Assembly: GCF_001547995.1 (NCBI RefSeq)
Contig: NZ_AP014690.1
Location: 2,539,001-2,603,000, forward strand
Reading direction: 5' to 3'
Length of the DNA: 64,000 nt
DNA from: Asaia bogorensis NBRC 16594
Lineage (GTDB): Bacteria > Pseudomonadota > Alphaproteobacteria > Acetobacterales > Acetobacteraceae
This document shows, one piece after another, positions 54,986 to 63,847 of this stretch (position 1 is the first letter of the stretch; each line of letters starts with the position of its first letter). A model generated the notes under the pieces. It was not told the origin of the DNA. It saw only the letters and a program-made list of their open reading frames with translations, and did not search any database. The position numbers and the translations under genes were made by a program.

Positions 54986-57559
54986 GTGTCGCATCTGAAT
55001 TTCAAGGCAATCGGGAAAGCCCTGCGCCTCGCACCTGCCGCGTTGCTTCCAGGCCTTGTCTTTGTGGCGTCCGCAAGGGCCGATCACAGGCATACGCTTC
55101 AAGGACGCAAAGAGCTGCACCCGCATACGCGGCCTGCTCAGCCGCGAGAAATACCAGACCAGAAAGAGCATTTGCCTGATCGGATTTCCGGGAGTGACCT
55201 TGTGCAAGGCCTCCCCCCTTCGTGGCGTGCAACGCTTCTGAATGCTCCTGCAGCTTCACCTACGGAGAAGACAGACAGCAGGCCCAAACCCGCCCCTGCA
55301 CCCCAGCCCGCTGTCACAAAGGCGGCCACGCCGTCAGGGGTCGATCTGCCCGTGGCAACGTCACAGGCATCCCAGGATCGGGTCCTGCTGCCTATCCCGC
55401 CCAAGACTGGCATCGCGGCATTCGAGAGCGGGGATCGCTTTATCGTCATCGTTGATAACGCCATTCCGATGGACACGTCCGCGATACATGGAGACGGCGT
55501 TTTTTCGTCCCTGAGCGTCGATGTATTGCCAGACGCCACCATCATCCAGCTGCGCAGATCAGACAGCCGACCGCTCTTTCTTTCACAACAGAGCGATGGT
55601 TGGGTGCTGGGGCTCAAACCGCCGCTCGATATTCCCCAACAGGATCGACGCACTATAAACCCTCACGTCGTCGCAACGGGTGTCCTGTATCCGATGCGCC
55701 GCAGCGGACGCGTTCTGTCTGTATCTGACCCGGCCTCGGGCGCACGCCTTTTGATTGGCACCTCCCTTCTCGATGATGGGGGCGTTACATCCATGCGACG
55801 TACACCGGGATACGATGTGTGGCCGACCAATGAGGGCGTCGTCGTCTCTGCACGTGACGCCGAAATCACTCTATCCGCCGTCCCTTCTGGCCTTCTGCTC
55901 AATCGAGACGGACACAGCATGGTGGATGATGGACAGGCAGTCTATGCCAACGACATCGATCTCGAGTGGCTTGCCCTTAAAGATCTTGGCGATACCGCTC
56001 TGCGCCAGAGATTTCATGACGCTTTTCTCGCAGCAGCAGACTCCAGCCCCTCCAAGCGCTTCGAGGCTCGCGTGAAAGAAGCGCAGGCAGCCTTCAGCAT
56101 GGGAGCATTCACCGAGGCGAGAGGTATACTGGCTGTTGCGCTCAGAGACGATCCAGAGGAAATCGGCCGTCCGGAAATAAGGTTCCTGACTGAAGCAACC
56201 GCGCTGATGAGTGGCGATCTTGAGGACGCCTCGGGATTGGATGGCCCATGGCCCGAGAAACAGCAACGAGCGGCGCAGTTATGGCGGGCACTCTATCTTG
56301 CTCAGGCTGATCAGATCGATGCGCGCGGCACCCATCGCCTCGTGCTTGATCTCGATCGGATCAGGAGTTACCCCGCGAACGTGCGGGATATTTTGCTTCC
56401 CCTCGCTGCCGAAACGATTGCGCGCAACGCTACGCCCACTGATCTGCCCGCCTTGAACAAGCTGCCGCAGTCATCTGGCTTTCAGTTGAGTCGCGCGCTC
56501 GCCAATATGCGGCTCGGTCGGACCGACGCAGCACGGAGAAGCCTTGAACACCTCAAGACCGATCGCGATCCTGTAATCGCCGAAAAGGCGGCGGAAAGCG
56601 AGATCGTGCTTGACCATATGCAGGGCAAGTTATCTCCCCAGCAGATGATCCGTGCTCTTGATGCCATCATCCTCGATGCGCGACTGGCCGGGCGCGAGAT
56701 GGCGGTTCGTCTCACTCAGGCGGAGGCATTTCTGCAGCTGGGCGATTGGCCAAACGCTGCTCTGATGATCGATCAGGGCGTCCCGCCAGGGCGCCCCTCT
56801 GCCTTGATGAGCAAACGTAACACGATACTTCTGAAAGCCCTGAAGGGGCTGGCTGAAATTCCCGCCACCGGTCTGGACAACCAACAGGCGCTACGCAATG
56901 CAGCGCTACTCAAGGCCCATATTGCAGGACTTCCGAACGGTCCCGAGCAGGCCAGCCTACAAGCTGCCTATGGAAAGCTTCTTCTTTCTATCGGTCTGAT
57001 CGATGACGGGTCCAAAGCACTCGAAACAGCCGTGCCGGCTCTGGAGAGTCCGGAAGACAAAGCCAGCGCGGGTCTTGCTCTCGCCGAACTCGCCATACAG
57101 CAACGAGACGCGGCACGCGCGCTTCAAACGCTCGACATGACCGAGTCGGAGACGGTATCCCCCGAACTTCGCGCGCAGCGCAATGTCGCAAGAGCCGAAA
57201 TTGCCCTTCTAGACGGAAACACGGCAAAAGGTCTCAACATCCTCAAGGACGCACAGGGCCAGTCTGCCAGACTGGTATCAGCGGCCACCTTTGAAAATCA
57301 GGGGGACTGGGCCGCTGCGACCCATGAGCTCAAAATTGTCGCACAAGAAAATCTTCCCGCCAAAGGTACTCTCTCGGATGTGGCACAGGACCTTGCTCTC
57401 AGACTCGCATCCGACGCCGCACGTGCCGGAGATGACACAACGCTCAAATGGCTTGCAGGGCGCATCGCCGGGAGAGCAATGAGCCCTTCCAGGGCAAGAA
57501 TATTTTCGCTTTTAACCCAGCACGCCCCGCCGCCCACCCTGTCGGCCGGCAATCCATGA
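54986..57559 (+). CDS. Large secreted TPR-like protein in the flagellar cluster
   Basis: This protein of about 857 residues has a signal peptide (LRLAPAALLPGLVFVASARA), then a Pro-rich segment, a beta-rich domain (about 130 to 330) and a long helical part of degenerate TPR-like repeats (for example AALMIDQGVPPG, LLLSIGLIDDGSKALETAVPALE). It has no enzymatic motif. Proteins of this build occur in flagellar loci of related bacteria, but I cannot name its role; a periplasmic scaffold for basal-body assembly is a guess. The start is uncertain: the GTG at 54986 has GGCGGA upstream, and a TTG five codons earlier is also possible. Confidence 0.72.
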   Translation: MSHLNFKAIGKALRLAPAALLPGLVFVASARADHRHTLQGRKELHPHTRPAQPREIPDQKEHLPDRISGSDLVQGLPPSWRATLLNAPAASPTEKTDSRPKPAPAPQPAVTKAATPSGVDLPVATSQASQDRVLLPIPPKTGIAAFESGDRFIVIVDNAIPMDTSAIHGDGVFSSLSVDVLPDATIIQLRRSDSRPLFLSQQSDGWVLGLKPPLDIPQQDRRTINPHVVATGVLYPMRRSGRVLSVSDPASGARLLIGTSLLDDGGVTSMRRTPGYDVWPTNEGVVVSARDAEITLSAVPSGLLLNRDGHSMVDDGQAVYANDIDLEWLALKDLGDTALRQRFHDAFLAAADSSPSKRFEARVKEAQAAFSMGAFTEARGILAVALRDDPEEIGRPEIRFLTEATALMSGDLEDASGLDGPWPEKQQRAAQLWRALYLAQADQIDARGTHRLVLDLDRIRSYPANVRDILLPLAAETIARNATPTDLPALNKLPQSSGFQLSRALANMRLGRTDAARRSLEHLKTDRDPVIAEKAAESEIVLDHMQGKLSPQQMIRALDAIILDARLAGREMAVRLTQAEAFLQLGDWPNAALMIDQGVPPGRPSALMSKRNTILLKALKGLAEIPATGLDNQQALRNAALLKAHIAGLPNGPEQASLQAAYGKLLLSIGLIDDGSKALETAVPALESPEDKASAGLALAELAIQQRDAARALQTLDMTESETVSPELRAQRNVARAEIALLDGNTAKGLNILKDAQGQSARLVSAATFENQGDWAAATHELKIVAQENLPAKGTLSDVAQDLALRLASDAARAGDDTTLKWLAGRIAGRAMSPSRARIFSLLTQHAPPPTLSAGNP

Positions 57560-57702
57560 CATACCAGGGAGAGGCGACGCAGAAATTTTTTGTTACGCAT
57601 CGCGGTTCTGCTTCTCCAGGCCGCTTTTTCATACTAGAATGGGAACTATCCGAATAATGCTATTTATCGCTTCTGTCGGCGAAGAATGAAGGGCGAAATT
57701 TA

Positions 57703-58113
57703 ATGCTCCAAGCAACGTCACCGCTTTCAGTCAGCGCTGATAAAGGGACAGATATTCTCGACCTCGCCAACCGCCGCATGCAGTGGTTGCAGTCGCGCGA
57801 GACGCTCATCGCAGGCAATATCGCCAATGCAAATACGCCTAATTATGTGGCCCGTGACCTTCCTGATTTCAAAGGCGCCCTACAGAACCAGATGTCTGTC
57901 CAGCTTGCCCAGACCGAGCCAGGGCATATTGCCAGCAACATGAGCCAGAAAGGTTCGGTCAAAGCCGATAGCAGCACGTCGATCGATGGCAACAAGGTCG
58001 ACCTTGAAAGCGAACTCGTTAAGATTGCGCAGACCGACGACCAGCAGCGCATGGCTACGAGCGCTTACAGCACATATATGTCCATGTTTTCTCTCGCTCT
58101 AGGTTCATCCTGA
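57703..58113 (+). CDS. flgB: Flagellar proximal rod protein FlgB
   Basis: FlgB is a proximal rod subunit. The 136-residue protein has the rod signature MQWLQSRETLIAGNIANANTPNYVARDLPDFKGAL and the C-terminal helix VKIAQTDDQQRMATSAYSTYMSMFSLAL. A GAAGGGCGAAATTTA leader gives the ribosome binding site. It is followed 21 bases later by flgC. Confidence 0.95.
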   Translation: MLQATSPLSVSADKGTDILDLANRRMQWLQSRETLIAGNIANANTPNYVARDLPDFKGALQNQMSVQLAQTEPGHIASNMSQKGSVKADSSTSIDGNKVDLESELVKIAQTDDQQRMATSAYSTYMSMFSLALGSS

Positions 58114-58134
58114 GCCTGGTCTTTCGAGGTCGAA

Positions 58135-58542
58135 ATGAACTTCACAGATACTATCGGAATTTCCGCGTCCGGCATGCAGGCTCAGGCGAAGCGCCTGCAG
58201 GTCGCAGCCGAGAACCTAGCAAACTCTGAAACGACTGGCTCTACACCGGGTTCCGATCCCTACCGCCGAAAAACCATTACATTTAAGGAAATTCTTAATC
58301 GCGATACCGGCGTTTCATCTGTCTCAGTGAAGGAGATAGGTGAAGACCGGACAGCCTTCGAGACCCATTACGACCCATCCCAACCTGCCGCAGACAAAAA
58401 TGGACTCGTCAAGCTTCCCAATGTCGATGCGATGACCGAAATTATGGATACCCACGAAGCACAACACTCATATGAGGCCAATTTGAACGCCTTGCAGGTA
58501 ACGCGTTCAATGCTCACGCGCACGATCAACCTGATGAAGTAA
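58135..58542 (+). CDS. flgC: Flagellar proximal rod protein FlgC
   Basis: FlgC is a proximal rod subunit. The 135-residue protein shows ISASGMQAQAKRLQVAAENLANSETTGSTPGSDPYRRK and, near the end, VDAMTEIMDTHEAQHSYEANLNALQVTRSMLTRTINLM, the family C-terminus. It starts behind CGAGGTCGAA. The usual next gene, fliE, is missing; flgF follows instead. Confidence 0.96.
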   Translation: MNFTDTIGISASGMQAQAKRLQVAAENLANSETTGSTPGSDPYRRKTITFKEILNRDTGVSSVSVKEIGEDRTAFETHYDPSQPAADKNGLVKLPNVDAMTEIMDTHEAQHSYEANLNALQVTRSMLTRTINLMK

Positions 58543-58623
58543 TGGAATGGATTTCCATGGTCATGCGCATGTGTGCGCACGTGATTTCCTTGCCATTTAA
58601 AACAAAAAGGCTGGTCGAGCATT

Positions 58624-59367
58624 ATGGATAGCACTGCTTATATTGCCTTGTCGCGCATCGACGTACTCAAGCGTGAGCTCGACGTTGCCGCCAATAATCT
58701 GGCGAACGAGAACACCGACGGCTTCAAGGGATCCCGGGAGCTCTTTTCGCAGTATCTTGTCCATCAGAAAGGGTCCGGGGTGACTCCAGGCGATCGGGAG
58801 CAGGCGTATGCCCAGGATAAGGCGACGTTCAGGGATCTGGTCCAAGGCCCCTTGAGAAGCACGGGTAACGCGACCGACGTTGCGATCAATGGTGAAGGCT
58901 ATTTCACCGTCCGTACAACACAAGGGGTACGACTGACCCGCAACGGACAATTTACACGCCGCCTCGATGGCACGATCATTGATAGCGCGGGCAATCCTGT
59001 GCTCGACAATAACGGTCGCAATCTTGTTCTGCGGCAAGAGAGCGGAGATTTCTCGATCGCCAAGGACGGAACCATATCGACTGAAGATGGTCCACTGGGA
59101 ACGATAGGCGTTGTCACGGTCAATAACCCCCAGACACTGATGGCAGAGGGCAGCTTCCTCTTCAAGCCTACAACGCCAACGCGGCAGATGCCCACTCCCG
59201 AGTTGCATCAGGCAATGCTGGAGGGAAGCAATGTCAATGCGGTAGCCGAAACAACCCGTCTGGTGCAGATCCAGCGCGATTACGATCTCACTTTTCAGCT
59301 CATCCAGACGGAGACGACCCGAGGCATGAATGCTATCGACAAGATTGCAGCCGAGCCTAGCAGTTGA
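58624..59367 (+). CDS. flgF: Flagellar proximal rod protein FlgF
   Basis: FlgF is a rod subunit. The 247-residue protein has the N-terminal motif ALSRIDVLKRELDVAANNLANENTDGFKGSRELF, the GEGYFTVRTTQGVRLTRNGQFTRRLDGTIID core and the C-terminal VNAVAETTRLVQIQRDYDLTFQLIQTE. It is transcribed in the flgB-flgC direction after an 81-base gap. Its usual partner flgG is far away in a different operon. The start has weak ribosome binding (GGTCGAGCATT). Confidence 0.95.
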   Translation: MDSTAYIALSRIDVLKRELDVAANNLANENTDGFKGSRELFSQYLVHQKGSGVTPGDREQAYAQDKATFRDLVQGPLRSTGNATDVAINGEGYFTVRTTQGVRLTRNGQFTRRLDGTIIDSAGNPVLDNNGRNLVLRQESGDFSIAKDGTISTEDGPLGTIGVVTVNNPQTLMAEGSFLFKPTTPTRQMPTPELHQAMLEGSNVNAVAETTRLVQIQRDYDLTFQLIQTETTRGMNAIDKIAAEPSS

Positions 59368-59443
59368 CGCTGACAAAGCGATCCCGCATGCCGGCCTCTC
59401 CCCATCGGTGATTGAAATGCTCCCCTATCGATCAAGGATCGCA

Positions 59444-59812
59444 ATGAGCTTCCGGTTCTGCGTTTTCTCTTACAGGCCTATGCTTCGTTGCTGCATACTC
59501 GGGATAACTGGTCTTCAGCTTTCTGCGTGCGCGGCTGATGACATCGCACGTCATCTTACCGGTCGTGAATGCAACGCCGGTTACATACAGCAGGGTGAAG
59601 ACTGGTGCGCTCCAGCCGAGCGACCACCTGCGCCACAGCCATATTGCACCCAAAGCTGGAACGGCGTGGACTGCTGGAGCAGACCTGACCTCATGCCAAA
59701 TGTCGCTCGTCAGGTGGCACAGGGCCCCACGGGCCTGACGCAGGATCAGAACGCGAACCGCCTCAATCTGCCGCTCAAGGAAACACCGCCAACGAATGCC
59801 TACATCCCATGA
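59444..59812 (+). CDS. Small lipoprotein of unknown function
   Basis: This 122-residue protein has a hydrophobic signal with lipobox LQLSAC; after lipidation it would be about 90 residues with four further cysteines (for example ECNAGYIQQGEDWCAP, PYCTQSWNGVDCW), probably two disulfides. No family is recognised. It lies between flgF and fliF. The ATG at 59444 has AAGGA five bases upstream; earlier and later in-frame ATGs exist. Confidence 0.65.
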   Translation: MSFRFCVFSYRPMLRCCILGITGLQLSACAADDIARHLTGRECNAGYIQQGEDWCAPAERPPAPQPYCTQSWNGVDCWSRPDLMPNVARQVAQGPTGLTQDQNANRLNLPLKETPPTNAYIP

Positions 59813-59939
59813 TGAGTATGCTTCCACGCGGACGGGGAGCATTCGGGCTGAAAAAATTGACGCCTTACAATACGCTAAAATATTTGACGCATTATAAAAA
59901 ATATACCTCAGGAAACACACGGGAGATTGGAGGCCGACC

Positions 59940-59972
59940 ATGAATAAAATAGCAAAAACCGATCGCGTCTGA
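59940..59972 (+). other. Ten-codon leader open reading frame upstream of fliF
   Basis: ATG AAT AAA ATA ... TGA encodes MNKIAKTDRV behind a perfect GGAGG ribosome binding site six bases away. The stop is 12 bases before the fliF start, in the same frame. fliF itself has no good ribosome binding site, so its translation may depend on this leader. It could also be the original fliF start broken by a stop. Confidence 0.5.
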
Positions 59973-59984
59973 CGACAATTATTC

Positions 59985-61649
59985 ATGAAAAATCTCCTTA
60001 CATCCATAAAGGGGCTGGGTCGTAACCAGCTGATTGCCCTAGGAGCCGCAGGGGCTCTGCTGCTCGGACTTCTGGGGTATCTCGCGCTTGGTGGCTCTGG
60101 GCAGCCCAACGCACTGGTGTACGGCAATCTGGACCTCAACGAGGCAGCCCGGATGGTCGAAGACCTGTCAAAGGCCCATATTCCGAGTTCGACCTCACCG
60201 GATGGAACGAGCCTTTACGTATCCAGCGACCAAGTTGCAAAAGCTCGCCTCCTTCTCGCCAAGGATGGCCTTCCCAATGGTGGAAGCGTTGGTTACGAGC
60301 TGTTCGACAAGAGCGCGACCCTGACGAGTACCCAATTTGAGCAAAACATCAACGAAACCCGCGCCCTAGAAGGCGAACTCGAGCGCTCGATCCGGCTCCT
60401 TCAGGGAATACGCAATGTGCGGGTGCATCTCGTATTGCCTCATCGTGACCTGTTTTCGGTGCAGACAAACCCGTCTCAAGCAAGCGTCGTTATCGATATC
60501 GGCCACGGAGGACGCATCGCACCTGATGGTATACAGGCGATTCAGAACCTTGTTGCCGCCGCAGTGCCGGGGTTGAGGCCGCAATCCATCTCGATCGTCG
60601 ATACACGCGGCGATGTTCTGGCAAAACCGGGAGAGCCGAACAGCGAGGACGGTCAGGAGAGCGCATTCGAGAAGTTCCGTCATGCCGAGGAGACAAGGCT
60701 GTCTCAGTCTGTTGAGGAGATGCTCATCCCTACGCTGGGCACGGCGCATGTCAGGGCTCGGGCCGCAGTCGTCATCAACAATGACGAAGTGCACGAAACA
60801 GAAGAAAGCTTCGATCCGAACCAGCAGGTACTGCGGTCGCAACAAACCAGTACAGACAAAAGCGTCAACACTGAGTCGACCCCCAACACATCTGTCGCGA
60901 ACAATCTGCCGAACGCAAATGCCGGGCAAACCGACAAAAACGGATCGAGTGATACGCGTGACGAAGAAACCAATAATTATGAAATTGGCAAGCGCGTCCG
61001 GGTCGTCAACCAAACTCACCCACGCGTGGCACGAATCAGCATAGCGGTCATGGTTGATGGTTCCTACACGAGGGATAAGAGCGGAACAGAAGTGTGGAAG
61101 CCTCTCGATGCAGCCGCAATCGACCGCATCACCACACTTGTGAAAACCTCAGTCGGTTATGACAAGGCCCGTGGAGATCAGGTCGAGGTCGTATCAATGC
61201 GATTTATGCCGGATGGAGGTGTCGAACCCCTCCCGGCTGCGCCAGGCTTCTTCTCGCGCGCTAACCTGATATATCTGGCAGAATGGATTATACCGATCCT
61301 CCTCGCTCTGGGTGCAGGGTTCTTCGCGCTCCGGCCACTCCTCCGCCGCAAAACGACGACACACCCTGCCCTGTCGCGATCTGGCCCCACCCATCTGGAA
61401 GCGCTTGGTGGCTCCGGTTCCTATAGGGAGGGAGAGCCCAATCACGCGGCTCTCGGACAAGGTTCGTCTAACAGCCTGGCTCTTCGCACTGATACCGATA
61501 CCGTGTCGATAGATGGAATTGAGGGGAGAGCGCGTGCAGGAACGATTTCGAAGGTCGCTGACCGTATCGATCAAAACCCTGAAAGCAGCCTGAGCATTAT
61601 CCGAAACTGGCTCGAGGCACCCGAGCCACGTCCGGGAGCTTCATCATGA
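59985..61649 (+). CDS. fliF: Flagellar MS-ring protein FliF
   Basis: FliF forms the MS ring in the inner membrane. The 554-residue protein has a membrane helix near 16 to 36 (LIALGAAGALLLGLLGYLAL), the ring-building motifs (LVYGNLDLNEAARMVEDLSKAHIPS; LASFSPxxG-type region AKARLLLAKDGLPNGGSVGYELFD; RALEGELERSIRLLQGIRNVRVHLVLP), a second membrane helix at about 427 to 446, and the FliG-binding C-terminus NPESSLSIIRNWL. It lacks an obvious ribosome binding site and may be coupled to the leader ORF. It is followed by fliG with a four-base overlap. Confidence 0.96.
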   Translation: MKNLLTSIKGLGRNQLIALGAAGALLLGLLGYLALGGSGQPNALVYGNLDLNEAARMVEDLSKAHIPSSTSPDGTSLYVSSDQVAKARLLLAKDGLPNGGSVGYELFDKSATLTSTQFEQNINETRALEGELERSIRLLQGIRNVRVHLVLPHRDLFSVQTNPSQASVVIDIGHGGRIAPDGIQAIQNLVAAAVPGLRPQSISIVDTRGDVLAKPGEPNSEDGQESAFEKFRHAEETRLSQSVEEMLIPTLGTAHVRARAAVVINNDEVHETEESFDPNQQVLRSQQTSTDKSVNTESTPNTSVANNLPNANAGQTDKNGSSDTRDEETNNYEIGKRVRVVNQTHPRVARISIAVMVDGSYTRDKSGTEVWKPLDAAAIDRITTLVKTSVGYDKARGDQVEVVSMRFMPDGGVEPLPAAPGFFSRANLIYLAEWIIPILLALGAGFFALRPLLRRKTTTHPALSRSGPTHLEALGGSGSYREGEPNHAALGQGSSNSLALRTDTDTVSIDGIEGRARAGTISKVADRIDQNPESSLSIIRNWLEAPEPRPGASS

Positions 61650-62695
61650 ATAACGCCAGCCCCCCCGATATGCCTCCCGCAGCTCCCATAGCGCCGGAAT
61701 TTCTACTCTCCGGCAAACAGAAGGCAGCAATTCTTTTCATGGCAATCGGTCGTGACCGAAGCGCCGCACTCATGCAGTCCCTGCACGAGGATGAAATACG
61801 TGACATCTCGATCGCCATGGCGGGACTGGGCGTCGTCAAGGCCGCCATGGTCGAATCAGTGTGTCGGGAGTTCGTCGAGAATTTCGAATTGGCCGATGGT
61901 CTCGTCGGGACTTTTGAGACAACCGAAGCTTTCCTGCGCCGCTCACTCAGTGCCGAGCAGGTCGAAAAGATCATGGACGAGATCCGTGGTCCCGCTGGCC
62001 GCAATATGTGGGACAAACTGGCAAATGTGCAGGAGTCAATTCTCGCCAACTACCTGAAGAGCGAGTATCCGCAAACGGCTGCGGTTATCGTGAGTCGTTT
62101 GCAGCCCGCGCATGCAGCACGTGTCCTCGCCTTGCTGCCTGAGGATTATGCGACAGATGTGATGATGCGTATCCTGCATATGGAAACGGTGCAGCGCGAA
62201 GTGATTGAGAGTGTCGAGGCGACCCTGCGATCCGAATTCATCTCATCCCTCGGACGGTCATCCAAGCGGGACAGTTATGAACTCCTCGCCGAGGTATTCA
62301 ATAATTTCGATCGCAAGACGGAGGGGCGCCTTACAGAGCTCATGGATCGTCAGAGCCATGAGGATATGGAGAAGGTCAAATCGTTGATGTTTACCTTTGA
62401 GGACATCGCGCGTCTCTCACAGGAATCCCTCATGCGAGTTGTGACCGAGGTGGATCGGGATCGCCTCCCGGTTGCCCTGAAGGGAGCGACGGACAGCGAA
62501 CGCAAACTCTTCCTCCAGTGCATGTCAAAACGGGCAGGCAATATCCTCTTGGAAGAAATTGCATCGCTAGGCCCCGTACGTGTCAAGGACGTGGAAGCTG
62601 CACAGGCAGAAATCGTAACGACCATCAAGAATCTCGTGAACGCAGGGGAAATCGATATAAGCGATAACTCCGCAAGCGACGAATTCATCTCCTGA
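61646..62695 (+). CDS. fliG: Flagellar motor switch protein FliG
   Basis: FliG couples the MS ring to the C ring and takes the torque from MotA. The 349-residue protein has the N-terminal FliF-binding domain (FLLSGKQKAAILFMAIGRDRSAALMQSLHEDEIRDIS), the middle EHPQ-type motif as ANYLKSEYPQTAAVIVSRL, and the C-terminal torque helix (LKGATDSERKLFLQCMSKRAGNILLEEIASLGPVRVKDVEAAQ). It overlaps fliF by four bases and fliH by one base. Confidence 0.96.
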   Translation: MNNASPPDMPPAAPIAPEFLLSGKQKAAILFMAIGRDRSAALMQSLHEDEIRDISIAMAGLGVVKAAMVESVCREFVENFELADGLVGTFETTEAFLRRSLSAEQVEKIMDEIRGPAGRNMWDKLANVQESILANYLKSEYPQTAAVIVSRLQPAHAARVLALLPEDYATDVMMRILHMETVQREVIESVEATLRSEFISSLGRSSKRDSYELLAEVFNNFDRKTEGRLTELMDRQSHEDMEKVKSLMFTFEDIARLSQESLMRVVTEVDRDRLPVALKGATDSERKLFLQCMSKRAGNILLEEIASLGPVRVKDVEAAQAEIVTTIKNLVNAGEIDISDNSASDEFIS

Positions 62696-63438
62696 TGCGA
62701 GACTTCGTTCCTTTTTCGCTCAAGTCCAGACGAGAGGACCACGCGAGTAACGCTGACACCGCCACCCTGCCGCTCGCCCGCCACCTCGTTGATTTTGATG
62801 CCAAGCCAATGCCCCCGGCACCGCCTCCCGCCACCGATCAATCAGATTCGGCTCCGGCAGACGGGCAAGCGAAGCCTTTGGTGTCCTTGGCTCAGGACGA
62901 GATTGATGCGTTGCAGCGTGCCGCTTACGACGCTGGTTTTGCAGCAGGCGCGGCTTCGGAGCAGGCCAGAGCCGAAGCCATCCTATCTTCTACACTGGCG
63001 GACATGATCCGTCAGAACGAAGATGTATGCGCCCGCCACTTCGGCCTGGCGCAAAAGGCGGGGGAAATTTTTGCCGAGGCGTTGGTCGACATCGTCAGCG
63101 CTCTGACCCGCCTCCCCCCGGAGCAATTAAATGGTATCCATCGCGATCTTTTGCAGGATGCAATCGATCTGATTTTGGGATCCGAAACAGTGGTTGAGGT
63201 GACTTGCACCGCAGATGACGAAGTCCGCCTCAGAAGCGCGATTAGCCAGCCTGACAAAATAAGGTTTGAGCCTTGTGCTGTTCCCGGGGATTCACGTATC
63301 AGAATCAGCACTGAGACCAACACGATCGTCCTCGACCCGGAAGAATGGCGCAGGAAGGCAATTGAGAAGGTGCTGACCTCACTCAACTCTTTGCAGCGTT
63401 CACCAACTGCCTCACCCAAGACGACAAACGGACCGTAA
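62695..63438 (+). CDS. fliH: FliH-like flagellar export regulator
   Basis: FliH controls FliI and links it to the export gate and C ring. This 247-residue protein has a Pro/Ala-rich N-terminus, a helical segment (EIDALQRAAYDAGFAAGAASEQARAEAIL, with the Ala/Gly/Glu-rich FliH repeat) and a V/A-ATPase-E-like C-terminal domain (AEIFAEALVDIVSALTRLPPEQLNGI...VVEVTCTADDEVRLRSAI). It starts one base inside the fliG stop (TGATG) and is followed by fliN. Confidence 0.88.
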   Translation: MRDFVPFSLKSRREDHASNADTATLPLARHLVDFDAKPMPPAPPPATDQSDSAPADGQAKPLVSLAQDEIDALQRAAYDAGFAAGAASEQARAEAILSSTLADMIRQNEDVCARHFGLAQKAGEIFAEALVDIVSALTRLPPEQLNGIHRDLLQDAIDLILGSETVVEVTCTADDEVRLRSAISQPDKIRFEPCAVPGDSRIRISTETNTIVLDPEEWRRKAIEKVLTSLNSLQRSPTASPKTTNGP

Positions 63439-63792
63439 ATGATGAATGCAGATAACGGAATGATGGGGCTCGAGGATTTTGCCTCAGAGCCTCTCGATTC
63501 TTCAGGTTCCACAACCGAGACAGCAGCTGCCGGCAGCTCCACCGCGCCTCGGACCGAAGCCGTCTACGATATCCCGGTCAAGATTACCGCGGTGATCGGC
63601 ACTGCCACCATGCCGGTCAGCCAGCTCCTTAGGTTGGGGCGTGGCGCTGTGGTCGAGTTAAACAAGAAACTGGGCGAAGCTGTCGATATCTATGCCAATA
63701 ACCGTCTCATTGCGCGTGGCGAGCTGGTTGTCGTTGATGACAACAACATAGGCGTGACAATGACTGAAATTCTGTCGTCTTCGTCCTCCTGA
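63439..63792 (+). CDS. fliN: Flagellar motor switch protein FliN
   Basis: FliN stacks with FliM in the C ring and helps dock export complexes. The 117-residue protein has an acidic/Ser-rich N-terminus and the SpoA domain (IPVKITAVIGTATMPVSQLLRLGRGAVVELNKKLGEAVDIYANNRLIARGELVVVDDNNIGVTMTEIL), with all family motifs. It directly follows fliH and precedes fliO. Confidence 0.96.
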   Translation: MMNADNGMMGLEDFASEPLDSSGSTTETAAAGSSTAPRTEAVYDIPVKITAVIGTATMPVSQLLRLGRGAVVELNKKLGEAVDIYANNRLIARGELVVVDDNNIGVTMTEILSSSSS

Positions 63793-63847
63793 GTATGAAC
63801 ACCATGCTTGCTCAGGGCCAATGTAACGCATGCAACGGGCAGCACGG

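Noticed and set aside
58597-59376. A 259-codon minus-strand frame across flgF
   Set aside because: It lies wholly antisense to flgF, which has all family motifs.
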